The notes under the pieces: model-generated | The model's input: the letters and a program-made list of their open reading frames with translations, nothing else | What the model was told of the DNA's origin: nothing | Databases searched by the model: none | NCBI RefSeq assembly: GCF_020131355.1 | Contig: NZ_JAHLEL010000085.1 | Location: 186,001-250,000 of the forward strand | Direction: 5' to 3' | Length of the DNA stretch: 64,000 bases | Source of the DNA: Pseudonocardia sp. ICBG1293 | GTDB lineage: Bacteria; Actinomycetota; Actinomycetes; Mycobacteriales; Pseudonocardiaceae | Shown here: piece by piece, positions 1 through 7,260 of the stretch | Layout: each line of letters opens with the position of its first letter | How positions within the stretch are numbered: position 1 is the stretch's first letter | Position numbers and translations under genes: made by a program

Positions 1-13
1 TCCACCGCCACCA

Positions 14-28
14 TACCCCTAGGGGGTA
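14..28. promoter_or_regulatory. CsoR-like G-tract palindrome (candidate operator)
   Basis: The sequence TACCCC-TAG-GGGGTA is a perfect 6-bp inverted repeat 23 bp before the DUF6153 start. Operators of the CsoR/RcnR/FrmR repressor class are typically A/T-flanked C-tract/G-tract palindromes of this form. The two genes that follow are His/Met rich. Copper or another metal as the signal is an inference, and no csoR gene is visible in the window. Confidence 0.5.
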
Positions 29-51
29 ACGGTATCCACCCGGCCGGTAGC

Positions 52-474
52 GTGGCACCGGTGACGGACCGGACCCGGCTGCTCGTGCTCGTGCTGCCGG
101 TGCTGCTCGGGCTGGTGGGGATGCACGCGCTCGCGGCGCCCCCCGCGTCCTCCGGTGTACACGACGCCCCCGCGGCCGTCGCGCACGCTGCACCGCCGGA
201 CGGGGCACAGGTCACCGTGCACCCCCGCCCGCACCCCGATCCGCATCCCCGTCCGCACGGCATGCCGCACGACGGGGCGGCGCACCTGCTGCACCTGTGC
301 CTGGCCGTGCTCGCAGCCGGGATCGTCCTCGCCGCGGCGGCGCTGCTGTCCGGGTTCGCGCCGCTGCCGTCGGCGCGGCGGCCGGCCGGTCCGGGGCGCC
401 CGCGGACCGCGCCGACGGCCCGCCCACCCCCGGTCCGACGGCGGCTCGCCCGGCTCTGCGTGTCGCGGACGTGA
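52..474 (+). CDS. DUF6153-like small His-rich membrane protein
   Basis: This is a 140-residue protein of unknown function. An N-terminal hydrophobic segment (about residues 9-29) is followed by a His/Pro-rich stretch (about 55-76, with repeated HP pairs) and a second hydrophobic segment (about 78-102). The tail is basic and Pro/Arg rich. The layout matches the DUF6153 family, small actinobacterial membrane proteins often found next to DUF305 genes, as here. The start is a GTG just after a CsoR-like palindrome. A role in metal handling is inferred from the His-rich loop and the context; no catalytic motif is visible. Confidence 0.6.
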   Translation: MAPVTDRTRLLVLVLPVLLGLVGMHALAAPPASSGVHDAPAAVAHAAPPDGAQVTVHPRPHPDPHPRPHGMPHDGAAHLLHLCLAVLAAGIVLAAAALLSGFAPLPSARRPAGPGRPRTAPTARPPPVRRRLARLCVSRT

Positions 475-539
475 CCGGCCCCCGGCGCGGGAGAGCGCCG
501 GAGCCGCCGAGCACACCCACGACACCGGAGTACCGACAC

Positions 540-1097
540 ATGACACGCACGACCACGGCGCTCGCCGCCGCGGCCCTGACCGCTGCCCTCGTCCTGACCG
601 GCTGCGCCGGCGGGGGCCCGTCCACCCCGCCCGCGGTCCCGTCGAGCAGCGCCGACGTCGCCTTCGCCCAGGGCATGATCCCGCACCACGAGCAGGCGGT
701 GGCGATGGCGCGGCTCGCCGACGGCCGTGCCGGGGCCCGGGTGCGCGACCTCGCCGCCCGGATCGAGGCCGCCCAGGGCCCGGAGATCGGCCGGCTCCAG
801 GGGTTCCTGGCCGACTGGGGCGCCGCGCCCGCCGCCGACCACCACGGCGGCCACGGCGACATGGCCGGGATGGCCGGGATGATGTCCGACGAGCAGATGG
901 CCGCTCTGGGGCGCGCGTCCGGCGCCGCGTTCGACCGGTCGTTCCTCCAGATGATGATCGCCCACCACGAGGGGGCGGTGACCATGGCCCGCGCCGAGCT
1001 CGACGCCGGGGCGGACCCGCGGGCGCGGGAGCTGGCGCAGCGGATCGTCGACGCCCAGCAGGCGGAGATCGCGGAGATGCGGACGCTGCTGGGCTGA
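540..1097 (+). CDS. DUF305 family lipoprotein
   Basis: This is a 185-residue exported lipoprotein. The signal peptide ends in the lipobox LTGC (Cys about residue 21). Two DUF305 repeats follow, each with the family signature: GMIPHHEQAV near residue 43 and MIAHHEGAV near residue 141. Between them lies a His/Met-rich linker (GGHGDMAGMAGMM). DUF305 proteins have a ferritin-like four-helix fold and are often found in copper-responsive loci; the paired His residues and Met linker could bind metal. The ATG at 540 is chosen because it immediately precedes the signal peptide; the longer in-frame reading upstream has no signal sequence. It lies 65 bp after the DUF6153 gene, probably co-transcribed. 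Confidence 0.85.
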   Translation: MTRTTTALAAAALTAALVLTGCAGGGPSTPPAVPSSSADVAFAQGMIPHHEQAVAMARLADGRAGARVRDLAARIEAAQGPEIGRLQGFLADWGAAPAADHHGGHGDMAGMAGMMSDEQMAALGRASGAAFDRSFLQMMIAHHEGAVTMARAELDAGADPRARELAQRIVDAQQAEIAEMRTLLG

Positions 1098-1116
1098 GCC
1101 GGGGCCGTCCCCGGTC

Positions 1117-1148
1117 GGGGACCGGAGCCGTTCCCGGCTCCGGTCCCC
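1117..1148. terminator. Bidirectional hairpin terminator
   Basis: A perfect 14-bp GC-rich stem (GGGGACCGGAGCCG with its complement) closes a TTCC loop. It lies between the convergent DUF305 gene and the gene at 1185. There is no U tract, as is common in high-GC actinobacteria. Confidence 0.75.
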
Positions 1149-1184
1149 TCGGGCCACACGGCGCACGCGGGCGTCCCGGTCGCG

Positions 1185-2084
1185 TCAGCGGAACGAGATG
1201 TGCACGTGGTCCATGTGGTTCGCCGTCTCCCCGCCCCGGTCCTCCTGGGCCTTCCATCCGCTGCCCGTGTCGATGCGCTGCTTCCAGATGATGTAGGAGA
1301 TCCCGAGGTCGTCCCGGTTCTGCTGGGCGTAGGCGGCGAGCCGGTCGCCCGTGGCCGTGTCGACCATGAAGTCCAGGGCCTTGCCGCTGGGGTGGTCGGA
1401 GGCGTTGCCGCGACTGCCGATGCCCAGCACGGAGTCGACGCCGAACAGGCAGCGCAGCGTCTCCCCGGCCGTCGCCACGTTCGCGGCCACGCCCTCCATC
1501 CCCGCGGTGCCCAGGGCACACGTGGGGGAGCCGGTCGGGCCGCCGCCCGAGGGCGCCCCGGAGGCCCCGGCCGAGGACCGCGCGGAGTCGGCGGCGCGGG
1601 CGGCCGCCTCCCGTGCCTCGCGGGCGGCGGCACGGGCGCGCTCGCGCGCCTCGTCGCGGGCCTTCACCGCGGAGCCCACCGCACCGTCCGCGGCGCCGAC
1701 GATCGCGTCGACGTCGACCGGGGGCGGCGGCTCGGCCAGCGACCGGGCCGTGCCCGCGGCCCCGGACGACGCGACGGACGAGGCGGCGGAGACCGCGTCG
1801 GCGAGCGAGGCGTCCGCGGCCGGGGTGCTGAAGGCCTGCAGCGCGAGGTCGTCGACGCGGGGGACCCCGCCGCCGGTCGCGGCGTGCGCGGCGACGAGGC
1901 CACCACCGGCCAGCGCCGAGGTGAGTGCCTGCAGGGTGCGGGCCCGCCCCGCGCGTCGGTGCCTCCCGCCCCGCTGGGGGACGACGTCACGGGTGACGAC
2001 GGTCGTCGACGGCAGGGGTCGGCTCGGGGCGGTCCGGCTCGGGGAGCGCCGGGCCGCCACGGAGCCGGGGATGTTCCTCGGCAC
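1185..2084 (-). CDS. Secreted protein with ARB_07466-like C-terminal domain
   Basis: This 299-residue protein begins with a basic segment and one hydrophobic stretch (about residues 52-72), a signal peptide or anchor. An Ala/Arg/Glu-rich helical region with coiled-coil character spans about 140-170. The C-terminal ~110 residues match the ARB_07466-type domain, with GSRGNASDHPSGKALDFMV and the terminal NHMDHVHISF. The SDHPSGKALDFMV and HVHI blocks resemble the metal-site blocks of M15/DD-peptidase-like folds, so a cell-wall hydrolase or binding role is plausible but unproven. The GTG start at 2084 is the longest reading; a later start is possible. Transcription ends at the shared hairpin at 1117-1148. 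Confidence 0.65.
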   Translation of the reverse strand: MPRNIPGSVAARRSPSRTAPSRPLPSTTVVTRDVVPQRGGRHRRAGRARTLQALTSALAGGGLVAAHAATGGGVPRVDDLALQAFSTPAADASLADAVSAASSVASSGAAGTARSLAEPPPPVDVDAIVGAADGAVGSAVKARDEARERARAAAREAREAAARAADSARSSAGASGAPSGGGPTGSPTCALGTAGMEGVAANVATAGETLRCLFGVDSVLGIGSRGNASDHPSGKALDFMVDTATGDRLAAYAQQNRDDLGISYIIWKQRIDTGSGWKAQEDRGGETANHMDHVHISFR

Positions 2085-2303
2085 GCAGGGCGTCCTTCCT
2101 CGTCGGAGACGGCTGCGCCCGGGTGCCTGGGGAGCGGGGCGCGCGGGTCCTGCTGGGGATCAGGACCGTGACCGTTCCGTGATCGACCGTACGGATCGGG
2201 TTGTCCGTGTGGGGCCGGTCCGCGACCACCGGCCGCCGCGGTGCTGCGAGTGGCGGGCCGCTCGGCCGGAAGGATCAACCGTGATCCACCTGTTGCCGGT
2301 GGA

Positions 2304-3494
2304 TCAGGCGTCCTGGACGTCCCAGGTGCCCGCGGTGTAGTCGAGGGTGACCCGCAGCGCGCCACCGTCGCCGTGGCTGACGTAGACGAGCCGGTCGTCG
2401 GTGGCCTCGGCCACCTCGGTCCGCGCGTCGTACAGCCAGGGGTGGCGCCGTCGCAGTCCGATCAGCTCCTGGTGCACGGCCAGCACGTGCGGGTCCGCGC
2501 CGGAGGGGAGGGACCCGTCGGCGGGGAACTCGGGGCGGACCGCGTCGTCGCCGCCGGCCCGCTCCTCCTTGACCCCGGTCAGGCCGAGCTCGTCGCCGGC
2601 GTAGACCGACGGCGTGCCGCCGACGGTGCACAGCACCGCGACGGCGAGCTCGATGTGGCGGCGGTCGTGCAGCTGCGACGCGAGCCGGGTGACGTCGTGG
2701 TTGCCGACGAAGGTGTTCGGCACCGCGGCGGCGACGAACCGGTCGTGGCGCTGCAGCGCCCACGCGAGCTCGTGCGGGTTGCCGTCGTTGAGGCTCGACC
2801 AGATCGCCTTCCACAGCTCGTACTGGGTGAGCGCGTCGATCGTGGTGGCGGCGGTGACCGCGTCGTGCTCACCGTGGATGACCTCGCCGAGGAACCAGGC
2901 GTCCGGGTGGCGCTCGCGGACGCGGGGGAGCACGTCGGCCCAGAAGTCGTCCGGGACGGTGTAGGCGGCGTCGAGCCGCCACCCGTCGGCACCGCGGTCG
3001 AGCCAGTGGCCGAGCACGTCGGCGACGTGCTCGCGGACGGCGGGGTTGTCGTGGTCGAGGGTGTGCAGGCCGGGGTGGCCCTCGAAGACGGCGATCTCCC
3101 CGTCGTCGGTGTGCCGGAACCAGGCGTCGTCCGGCCCGCCGGGGTCGGCGCGGGCGGCGAGCAGCCGCGGGTGTTCGGGGCCGACGTGGTTGAACACGCC
3201 GTCGAGCAGGATCCGCAGGCCGCGCCCCTTCGCCTCCGCGACGAGCGCGTCGAAGTCGGCGTCGGTCCCCAGGCGCGGGTCGATCCGCAGGTGGTCGGTG
3301 GTGTCGTAGCCGTGGGTCGCCGACGCGAACACCGGGCCGAGCAGCAGCCCGTTCGCCCCCAGCGCGACGGCGTGGTCGAGCCAGCCGACGATCCTCCGCA
3401 GTGAGTGGTCCGCGCCGTCGCCGCGGTCGGGGTGGGCCCCGGTGAACCCCAGCGGGTACACGTGCCACCAGATCGCGTGTCGTACCCAGTCCAT
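2304..3494 (-). CDS. Glycoside hydrolase family 13 (alpha-amylase type)
   Basis: This is a 396-residue cytoplasmic GH13 enzyme acting on alpha-glucosidic bonds. The (beta/alpha)8 barrel motifs appear in order: DGVFNHVG (conserved region I), DGWRLDAAY with the nucleophile Asp, FLGEVIHG with the acid/base Glu, and FVGNHDVTR with the transition-state Asp. A short C-terminal beta domain follows. There is no signal peptide. The start at 3494 (MDWVRHAIWWHVYPLGF) is chosen because it leads directly into the first barrel strand; the upstream in-frame extension is low-complexity. Exact substrate (maltodextrin, trehalose or other) cannot be told from sequence alone. It starts 10 bp after the GntR stop, so may be co-transcribed with the SDR-CaiB-GntR operon. 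Confidence 0.85.
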   Translation of the reverse strand: MDWVRHAIWWHVYPLGFTGAHPDRGDGADHSLRRIVGWLDHAVALGANGLLLGPVFASATHGYDTTDHLRIDPRLGTDADFDALVAEAKGRGLRILLDGVFNHVGPEHPRLLAARADPGGPDDAWFRHTDDGEIAVFEGHPGLHTLDHDNPAVREHVADVLGHWLDRGADGWRLDAAYTVPDDFWADVLPRVRERHPDAWFLGEVIHGEHDAVTAATTIDALTQYELWKAIWSSLNDGNPHELAWALQRHDRFVAAAVPNTFVGNHDVTRLASQLHDRRHIELAVAVLCTVGGTPSVYAGDELGLTGVKEERAGGDDAVRPEFPADGSLPSGADPHVLAVHQELIGLRRRHPWLYDARTEVAEATDDRLVYVSHGDGGALRVTLDYTAGTWDVQDA

Positions 3495-3504
3495 CCGCGC
3501 GACC

Positions 3505-4146
3505 CTAGTCGTCGAACGGATCCCCGGCCCGGTGCCCGCCGAGCGCTCCGAGCAGCGAGGCGAACCCGCCCGCCACGTGCGCCTCGGTCGCGGCGGCGGC
3601 GCGGTCGGCGTCGCCGTCGGCGACCGCGTCGAGGATCGCCCGGTGCTCGGCGGCCGAGGCGGCGGCACGGTCGTCGTCGTGCAGGGTCAGGTCCCACGGG
3701 AACGCCTGCCAGAGCGCGGTGATCCGCTCCGGCAGCGCGGGTACCCCGCACCGGTCGTAGAGCAGGAAGTGGAACTCGCGGTTCCGCTCGCGGGCGGCGG
3801 CCGGGTCGTCGGCCGGGCGGTCGAGGACGGTGCGGGCCCGGGCCAGGTCGTGCCGCGAGACCCGTGGCGTCGCGCGGCGGACCGCGTAGGCCTCGGTGAG
3901 CCGGCGCACCACGTAGGTCGCGGTCACCCGGTCCACGTCGACCCCGGCGACCCGCACCCCGCGGTGGTGCTCGGCGACGACCAGTCCCTCCGCCGACAGC
4001 AGGCTCAGCGCCTCCCGGACCGGGGTGATGGAGGCGCCGAAGCGGCGGGCCAGCTCGTCCTGGCGCAGCGGGGTGCCGCGGGCCAGACCGCCGCCGAGGA
4101 TCTCACGGCGCAGCTCGTCGACGATCCGGTCGCGCTTGGTGCTCAC
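3505..4146 (-). CDS. GntR family regulator (FCD/FadR subfamily)
   Basis: This is a 213-residue transcription factor. The N-terminal winged helix (about residues 5-70) carries the GntR signature (LRQDELARRFGASITPVREAL). The C-terminal all-helical FCD ligand domain has a conserved Asp/Glu-Arg and two metal-type His (HFLLYD, EHRAIL, EAHVAGG). The GTG start overlaps the CaiB stop by 4 bp (GTGA), indicating translational coupling as third gene of the SDR-CaiB-GntR operon. It probably controls its own operon through the palindrome at 6083-6108. The ligand is unknown, perhaps an organic acid or CoA-pathway intermediate. Confidence 0.88.
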   Translation of the reverse strand: MSTKRDRIVDELRREILGGGLARGTPLRQDELARRFGASITPVREALSLLSAEGLVVAEHHRGVRVAGVDVDRVTATYVVRRLTEAYAVRRATPRVSRHDLARARTVLDRPADDPAAARERNREFHFLLYDRCGVPALPERITALWQAFPWDLTLHDDDRAAASAAEHRAILDAVADGDADRAAAATEAHVAGGFASLLGALGGHRAGDPFDD

Positions 4147-5285
4147 CGCTCGTCGAGCCAGGCCAGCACGGCGTCGGTGTGCTCGCCCACGGCCGGGACC
4201 GGGTCCATCCGTGCGGTCCGGCCGGCGACGGTGATCGGCGGCTGCAGCGCCCGCAGCGGCCCGACCGGGCTGCCGACCTCGGTCCACCTCTCCCGTGCGG
4301 TGAGCTGCGGATGCTCCAGCACCTCGCCGACCTCGCGCTGCCGGGCGTGCGCGATCCGGCCCTGCACCAGCCGGGCGACGAGCTCGTCGCCGGTCAGCCC
4401 CGTGAGCACCGTGTCGATCTCGGCGTGCAGGTCGGGGCGGTGCTCCACCCGTGCCCGGCCGCTCGCGAACCGCGGGTCGGTCGCGACCTCCGGGCGGCGC
4501 AGCACGACCTCGCAGAACGTGGCCCACTCGCGCTCGTTCTGGATCGAGAGGACGACGTCGGTGCCGTCCCCGGCCGAGAAGGTCCCGTACGGCGCGATCG
4601 CGGCGTGGCTGGTGCCGGTCCGCTCCGGCGCGGTGCCGCCGTAGCCGGCGTAGTAGAGCGGGTAGCCCATCCACTCGACCAGCGAGTCGAACAGGCTGAC
4701 CTCCAGGTCGGTGCCCCGTCCGGTGCGCTCGCGCTCGTAGAGGGCGGACAGGATGCCGGAGAACGCGTACATGCCGGCGCCGATGTCGGCGGCCGGGAGG
4801 CCGCTCTTCGCGGGCGCGTCCGCGGTGCCGGTGATCGAGACGAGCCCGGCCTCGGACTGGATGAGCAGGTCGTAGGCCTTGGCGTCGCGGTAGGGCCCGG
4901 ACGAGCCGTAGCCGGAGATCGAGCAGGTGACCAGCCGGTCGAACCGCTCCCGCAGCGCGGCCGCGCCGAGGCCGAGCCGCTCGGCGGCGCCCGGGGCGAA
5001 GTTCTGCACGAACACGTCGGCCCGCTCCAGCAGCCGCAGCATCGTGGCGCGGCCGTCGTCGGACTTGAGGTCGAGGGTGACCGACTCCTTGGACCGGTTC
5101 AGCCACACGAAGTGGCTGGACATGCCGTGCACCGTCTCGTCGTAGTCGCGGGCGAAGTCGCCCCGGCCCTCGCGTTCGATCTTGATGACCCGGGCTCCGA
5201 GGTCGGCGAGGTGCCGGGTCGCCAGCGGCGCGGCCACGGCCTGCTCGCAGGAGACGACGACCAGGCCCTCCAGGGGGAGTCCCAT
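4143..5285 (-). CDS. CaiB/BaiF family (class III) CoA-transferase
   Basis: This is a 380-residue class III CoA-transferase, moving CoA between carboxylic acids through an aspartyl-CoA thioester. Family features are LADLGARVIKIE near the N terminus, NRSKESVTLDLKS, FVQNFAPGAAERLGLG, and the DLEVSLFDSLVEW block holding the likely catalytic Asp. Length is standard. Its ATG overlaps the upstream SDR stop by one base (TGATG) and its own stop overlaps the GntR start, so the three genes form a coupled operon. Which acid is activated is unknown; the dehydrogenase partner suggests a hydroxy acid. Confidence 0.88.
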   Translation of the reverse strand: MGLPLEGLVVVSCEQAVAAPLATRHLADLGARVIKIEREGRGDFARDYDETVHGMSSHFVWLNRSKESVTLDLKSDDGRATMLRLLERADVFVQNFAPGAAERLGLGAAALRERFDRLVTCSISGYGSSGPYRDAKAYDLLIQSEAGLVSITGTADAPAKSGLPAADIGAGMYAFSGILSALYERERTGRGTDLEVSLFDSLVEWMGYPLYYAGYGGTAPERTGTSHAAIAPYGTFSAGDGTDVVLSIQNEREWATFCEVVLRRPEVATDPRFASGRARVEHRPDLHAEIDTVLTGLTGDELVARLVQGRIAHARQREVGEVLEHPQLTARERWTEVGSPVGPLRALQPPITVAGRTARMDPVPAVGEHTDAVLAWLDER

Positions 5286-6040
5286 CAGATGCTCCGCCCG
5301 CCGTCGACGGGCAGGACCACGCCGGTCAGGAACGCGGCGGCGTCGGAGGCGAGGAACACCGCGGCGTCGGCGACGTCGCCCGCCTCCGCGAGCCGGGCCA
5401 GCGGGATGCCCGTGACGAACCGCTCGCGAGCGGCCTCGGGGTCCTCGGTGCCGAGGAGCCTCGGCAGCATCGGGGTGTCGGTGGCGACCGGGGCCAGGCA
5501 GTTGACCCGGATGTCGGGCGCGAGCTCCAGGGCCAGGGTGCGGGCGAGGTGGTGGGCGGCGGCCTTCGACGAGGCGTAGGCGCCGAACCCGGGGCGGGTC
5601 CGCTCGCCCATCACCGACCCGGTGATCGTGACCGCGCCGCCGCCGGTGCGGCGCATCGCGGGCACCGCGGCCCGCACACCGAGCCAGGCGCCCTTCACGT
5701 TGACGTCGAAGATCGCCGAGAACTCGTCGGGGTCGGCGTCGAGCGCGGGGACGGGGAAACCGGTGAGCCCTGCGTTGCAGGACAGCACGTCCAGCCGGCC
5801 GAACGCGGTCTCGGCCCGCTCGACGGCGGCGGCGTTCGCGGCGGCGTCGGTGACGTCGACCCGGAGCCCGACCGCCCGCTCACCGAGCTCGGCGGCGGCC
5901 CGCTCCGCCGCGTCCCCGTCCAGGTCGGCGACGACGACCGACGCCCCCTGCTCGACGAACCGCCCGGCCGTGGCCAGGCCGATGCCGGACGCGCCCCCGG
6001 TGACGATCGCGACCCTGCCCTGCAGTGCGCCCGTGGCCAT
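5285..6040 (-). CDS. Short-chain dehydrogenase/reductase
   Basis: This is a 251-residue classical SDR. The nucleotide-binding TGGASGIG motif is near residue 13. An acidic residue pair after beta-2 (VVADLDGD) favours NAD(H). The catalytic Ser (TITGSVMG) and YASSKAA follow. It ends in VVLPVDGGRSI, typical of the family. The ATG at 6040 is chosen over one 16 codons upstream because the MATGALQGRVAIVTGG start is canonical and the extra codons would run into the operator. It is the first gene of the SDR-CaiB-GntR operon and probably oxidises a hydroxyacyl or hydroxy acid; the substrate is not identifiable. Confidence 0.87.
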   Translation of the reverse strand: MATGALQGRVAIVTGGASGIGLATAGRFVEQGASVVVADLDGDAAERAAAELGERAVGLRVDVTDAAANAAAVERAETAFGRLDVLSCNAGLTGFPVPALDADPDEFSAIFDVNVKGAWLGVRAAVPAMRRTGGGAVTITGSVMGERTRPGFGAYASSKAAAHHLARTLALELAPDIRVNCLAPVATDTPMLPRLLGTEDPEAARERFVTGIPLARLAEAGDVADAAVFLASDAAAFLTGVVLPVDGGRSI

Positions 6041-6063
6041 GACGGCTCCTCGACGTCGAGACG

Positions 6064-6108
6064 ATGCCTGATCGCGGAAATAATGCATGATCCGGCGAGA
6101 TCATGCAT
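6064..6108. promoter_or_regulatory. Palindromic operator upstream of the SDR-CaiB-GntR operon
   Basis: A perfect 10-bp inverted repeat (ATGCATGATC at 6083-6092 and its complement at 6099-6108) flanks a 6-bp spacer. A further half-site differing by one base (ATGCCTGATC) is at 6064-6073, in direct orientation nearer the gene. It lies 24-68 bp before the SDR start, where the promoter should be. The GntR encoded in the same operon is the natural candidate ligand. Confidence 0.65.
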
Positions 6109-6162
6109 CCCTCGGGTGCCACCGCCGCAGGATCCCCACCCGGCCACGCCGTCACGTCACGT

Positions 6163-6208
6163 CGATCAGCACGTTCCGGCCCCCGGCGGGGCGGAGACGT
6201 GCTGATCG
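6163..6208 (-). terminator. trpF terminator hairpin, copy of a 38-bp palindromic repeat
   Basis: A perfect 12-bp outer stem (CGATCAGCACGT with its complement) and an inner GC stem lie just after the trpF stop. The central 38 bp are nearly identical, in inverse orientation, to the hairpin at 16092-16129 (one difference by eye). It is probably both a terminator and a dispersed palindromic repeat. Confidence 0.6.
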
Positions 6209-6225
6209 GATCGGCCGCGCGGTCC

Positions 6226-6828
6226 TCAGCCCACGGCGCGGGCGGCGGCGACGAAGTCGCGGATGCGGGCGTGGTCCTTGACGCCGCGGGACGACTCGAC
6301 GCCGCTGGAGACGTCGACACCCCAGGGGCGGACCCGGCGCACGGCCTCGCCGACGGTGCCGGGGTCCAGCCCGCCGGCGAGCAGCCATCTCCCGTCCGGC
6401 CTCGGGTCGAGCGCCTCGGCGTCCCAGCGCTCGCCGGACCCGGCGACGGGGGAGTCGAGCAGCAGCACGTCCTCGCCGTAGAGGCCCACGGTGAGGTCCG
6501 GGTCGTGGGCCAGCGAGGTCGCCCGCCAGAGGGTGATCGGCGCGCGGGCGGCCACGGTGAAGTCGTCGCGGGTGTAGCGGCCGTGCAGCTGCAGCGCGTC
6601 GGCGCCGGCGTCGGCGGTCACCGCCGCGGCCCGGTCGGCGGGCAGGTCGGCGACCACGACCACCGACCGCACGCCGTCCGGCACCCGGGCGACGAGCGCG
6701 CCCAGGTCGGCCGGGTCGATGTGGCGGGGACTCGGCGGGTACACGACGAACCCGACCGCGTCGGCGCCGGCGGCCACGGCCGCGTCGACGTCGCCGGGGG
6801 TCCGCAGCCCGCACACCTTGACGAACAC
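6226..6828 (-). CDS. trpF: Phosphoribosylanthranilate isomerase
   Basis: This is a 200-residue TIM-barrel enzyme that performs the Amadori rearrangement of N-(5-phosphoribosyl)anthranilate in tryptophan synthesis. The N-terminal FVKVCGLRTP contains the general-base Cys. DALQLHG, the LLLDSPVAGSGERWD catalytic-Asp loop and the phosphate-binding LAGGLDPGTV and DVSSGVESSRGVKD motifs follow in family order. It stands apart from other trp genes, as is common in actinobacteria. An upstream 22-bp gap separates it from the PH-domain gene on the same strand; a hairpin follows its stop. Confidence 0.93.
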   Translation of the reverse strand: MFVKVCGLRTPGDVDAAVAAGADAVGFVVYPPSPRHIDPADLGALVARVPDGVRSVVVVADLPADRAAAVTADAGADALQLHGRYTRDDFTVAARAPITLWRATSLAHDPDLTVGLYGEDVLLLDSPVAGSGERWDAEALDPRPDGRWLLAGGLDPGTVGEAVRRVRPWGVDVSSGVESSRGVKDHARIRDFVAAARAVG

Positions 6829-6850
6829 ACCCCGACCCTACGGGCCGGGG

Positions 6851-7228
6851 TCAGCGCATGACGTAGGTGCTCAGCAGCGCCTGCACCTCGTAGACGTCGA
6901 CGCCCTTGCCGAACTGCTTCTGCAGGGGCACCGACGATCCGGACAGCCAGATCTTCAGCTCCGCGTCGAGGTCGAAGGTGCCCGCGGTCTCCACCGAGAA
7001 GTGGGTGATCGCGCGGTAGGGCACCGAGTGGTACTCGACCTTGCGCCCGGTCACCCCCTGCTTGTCGACGAGGATCAGCCTGCGGTCGGTGAACAGGAAC
7101 GAGTCCCTGATCAGCTGGTAGGCCGCCTGGACCTGCTCACCGGGCGCCAGCAGCCTGCCGAACTCCTGGGCCGCCGCCGCGGGGTCGATGCGGGAGGCGT
7201 TGCCCATGACACCGTCGAGGAATCCCAT
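6851..7228 (-). CDS. Bacterial PH-domain protein
   Basis: This is a 125-residue cytoplasmic protein formed almost entirely by one bacterial pleckstrin-homology (YokE/bPH-like) domain: LLAPGEQVQAAYQLIRDSFLFTDRRLILVDKQGVTGRKVEYHSVPYRAITHFS is spread over residues about 28-80. The FTDRRLILVDKQG core is typical. Members are widespread and mostly uncharacterised. The start at 7228 (MGFLDGVMG) is the conserved one; upstream readings overlap the reductase gene in another frame. Function is unknown. Confidence 0.8.
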   Translation of the reverse strand: MGFLDGVMGNASRIDPAAAAQEFGRLLAPGEQVQAAYQLIRDSFLFTDRRLILVDKQGVTGRKVEYHSVPYRAITHFSVETAGTFDLDAELKIWLSGSSVPLQKQFGKGVDVYEVQALLSTYVMR

Positions 7229-7260
7229 GCGCCCAGTGTCGCCCACCGGGCGCGGCGTCG

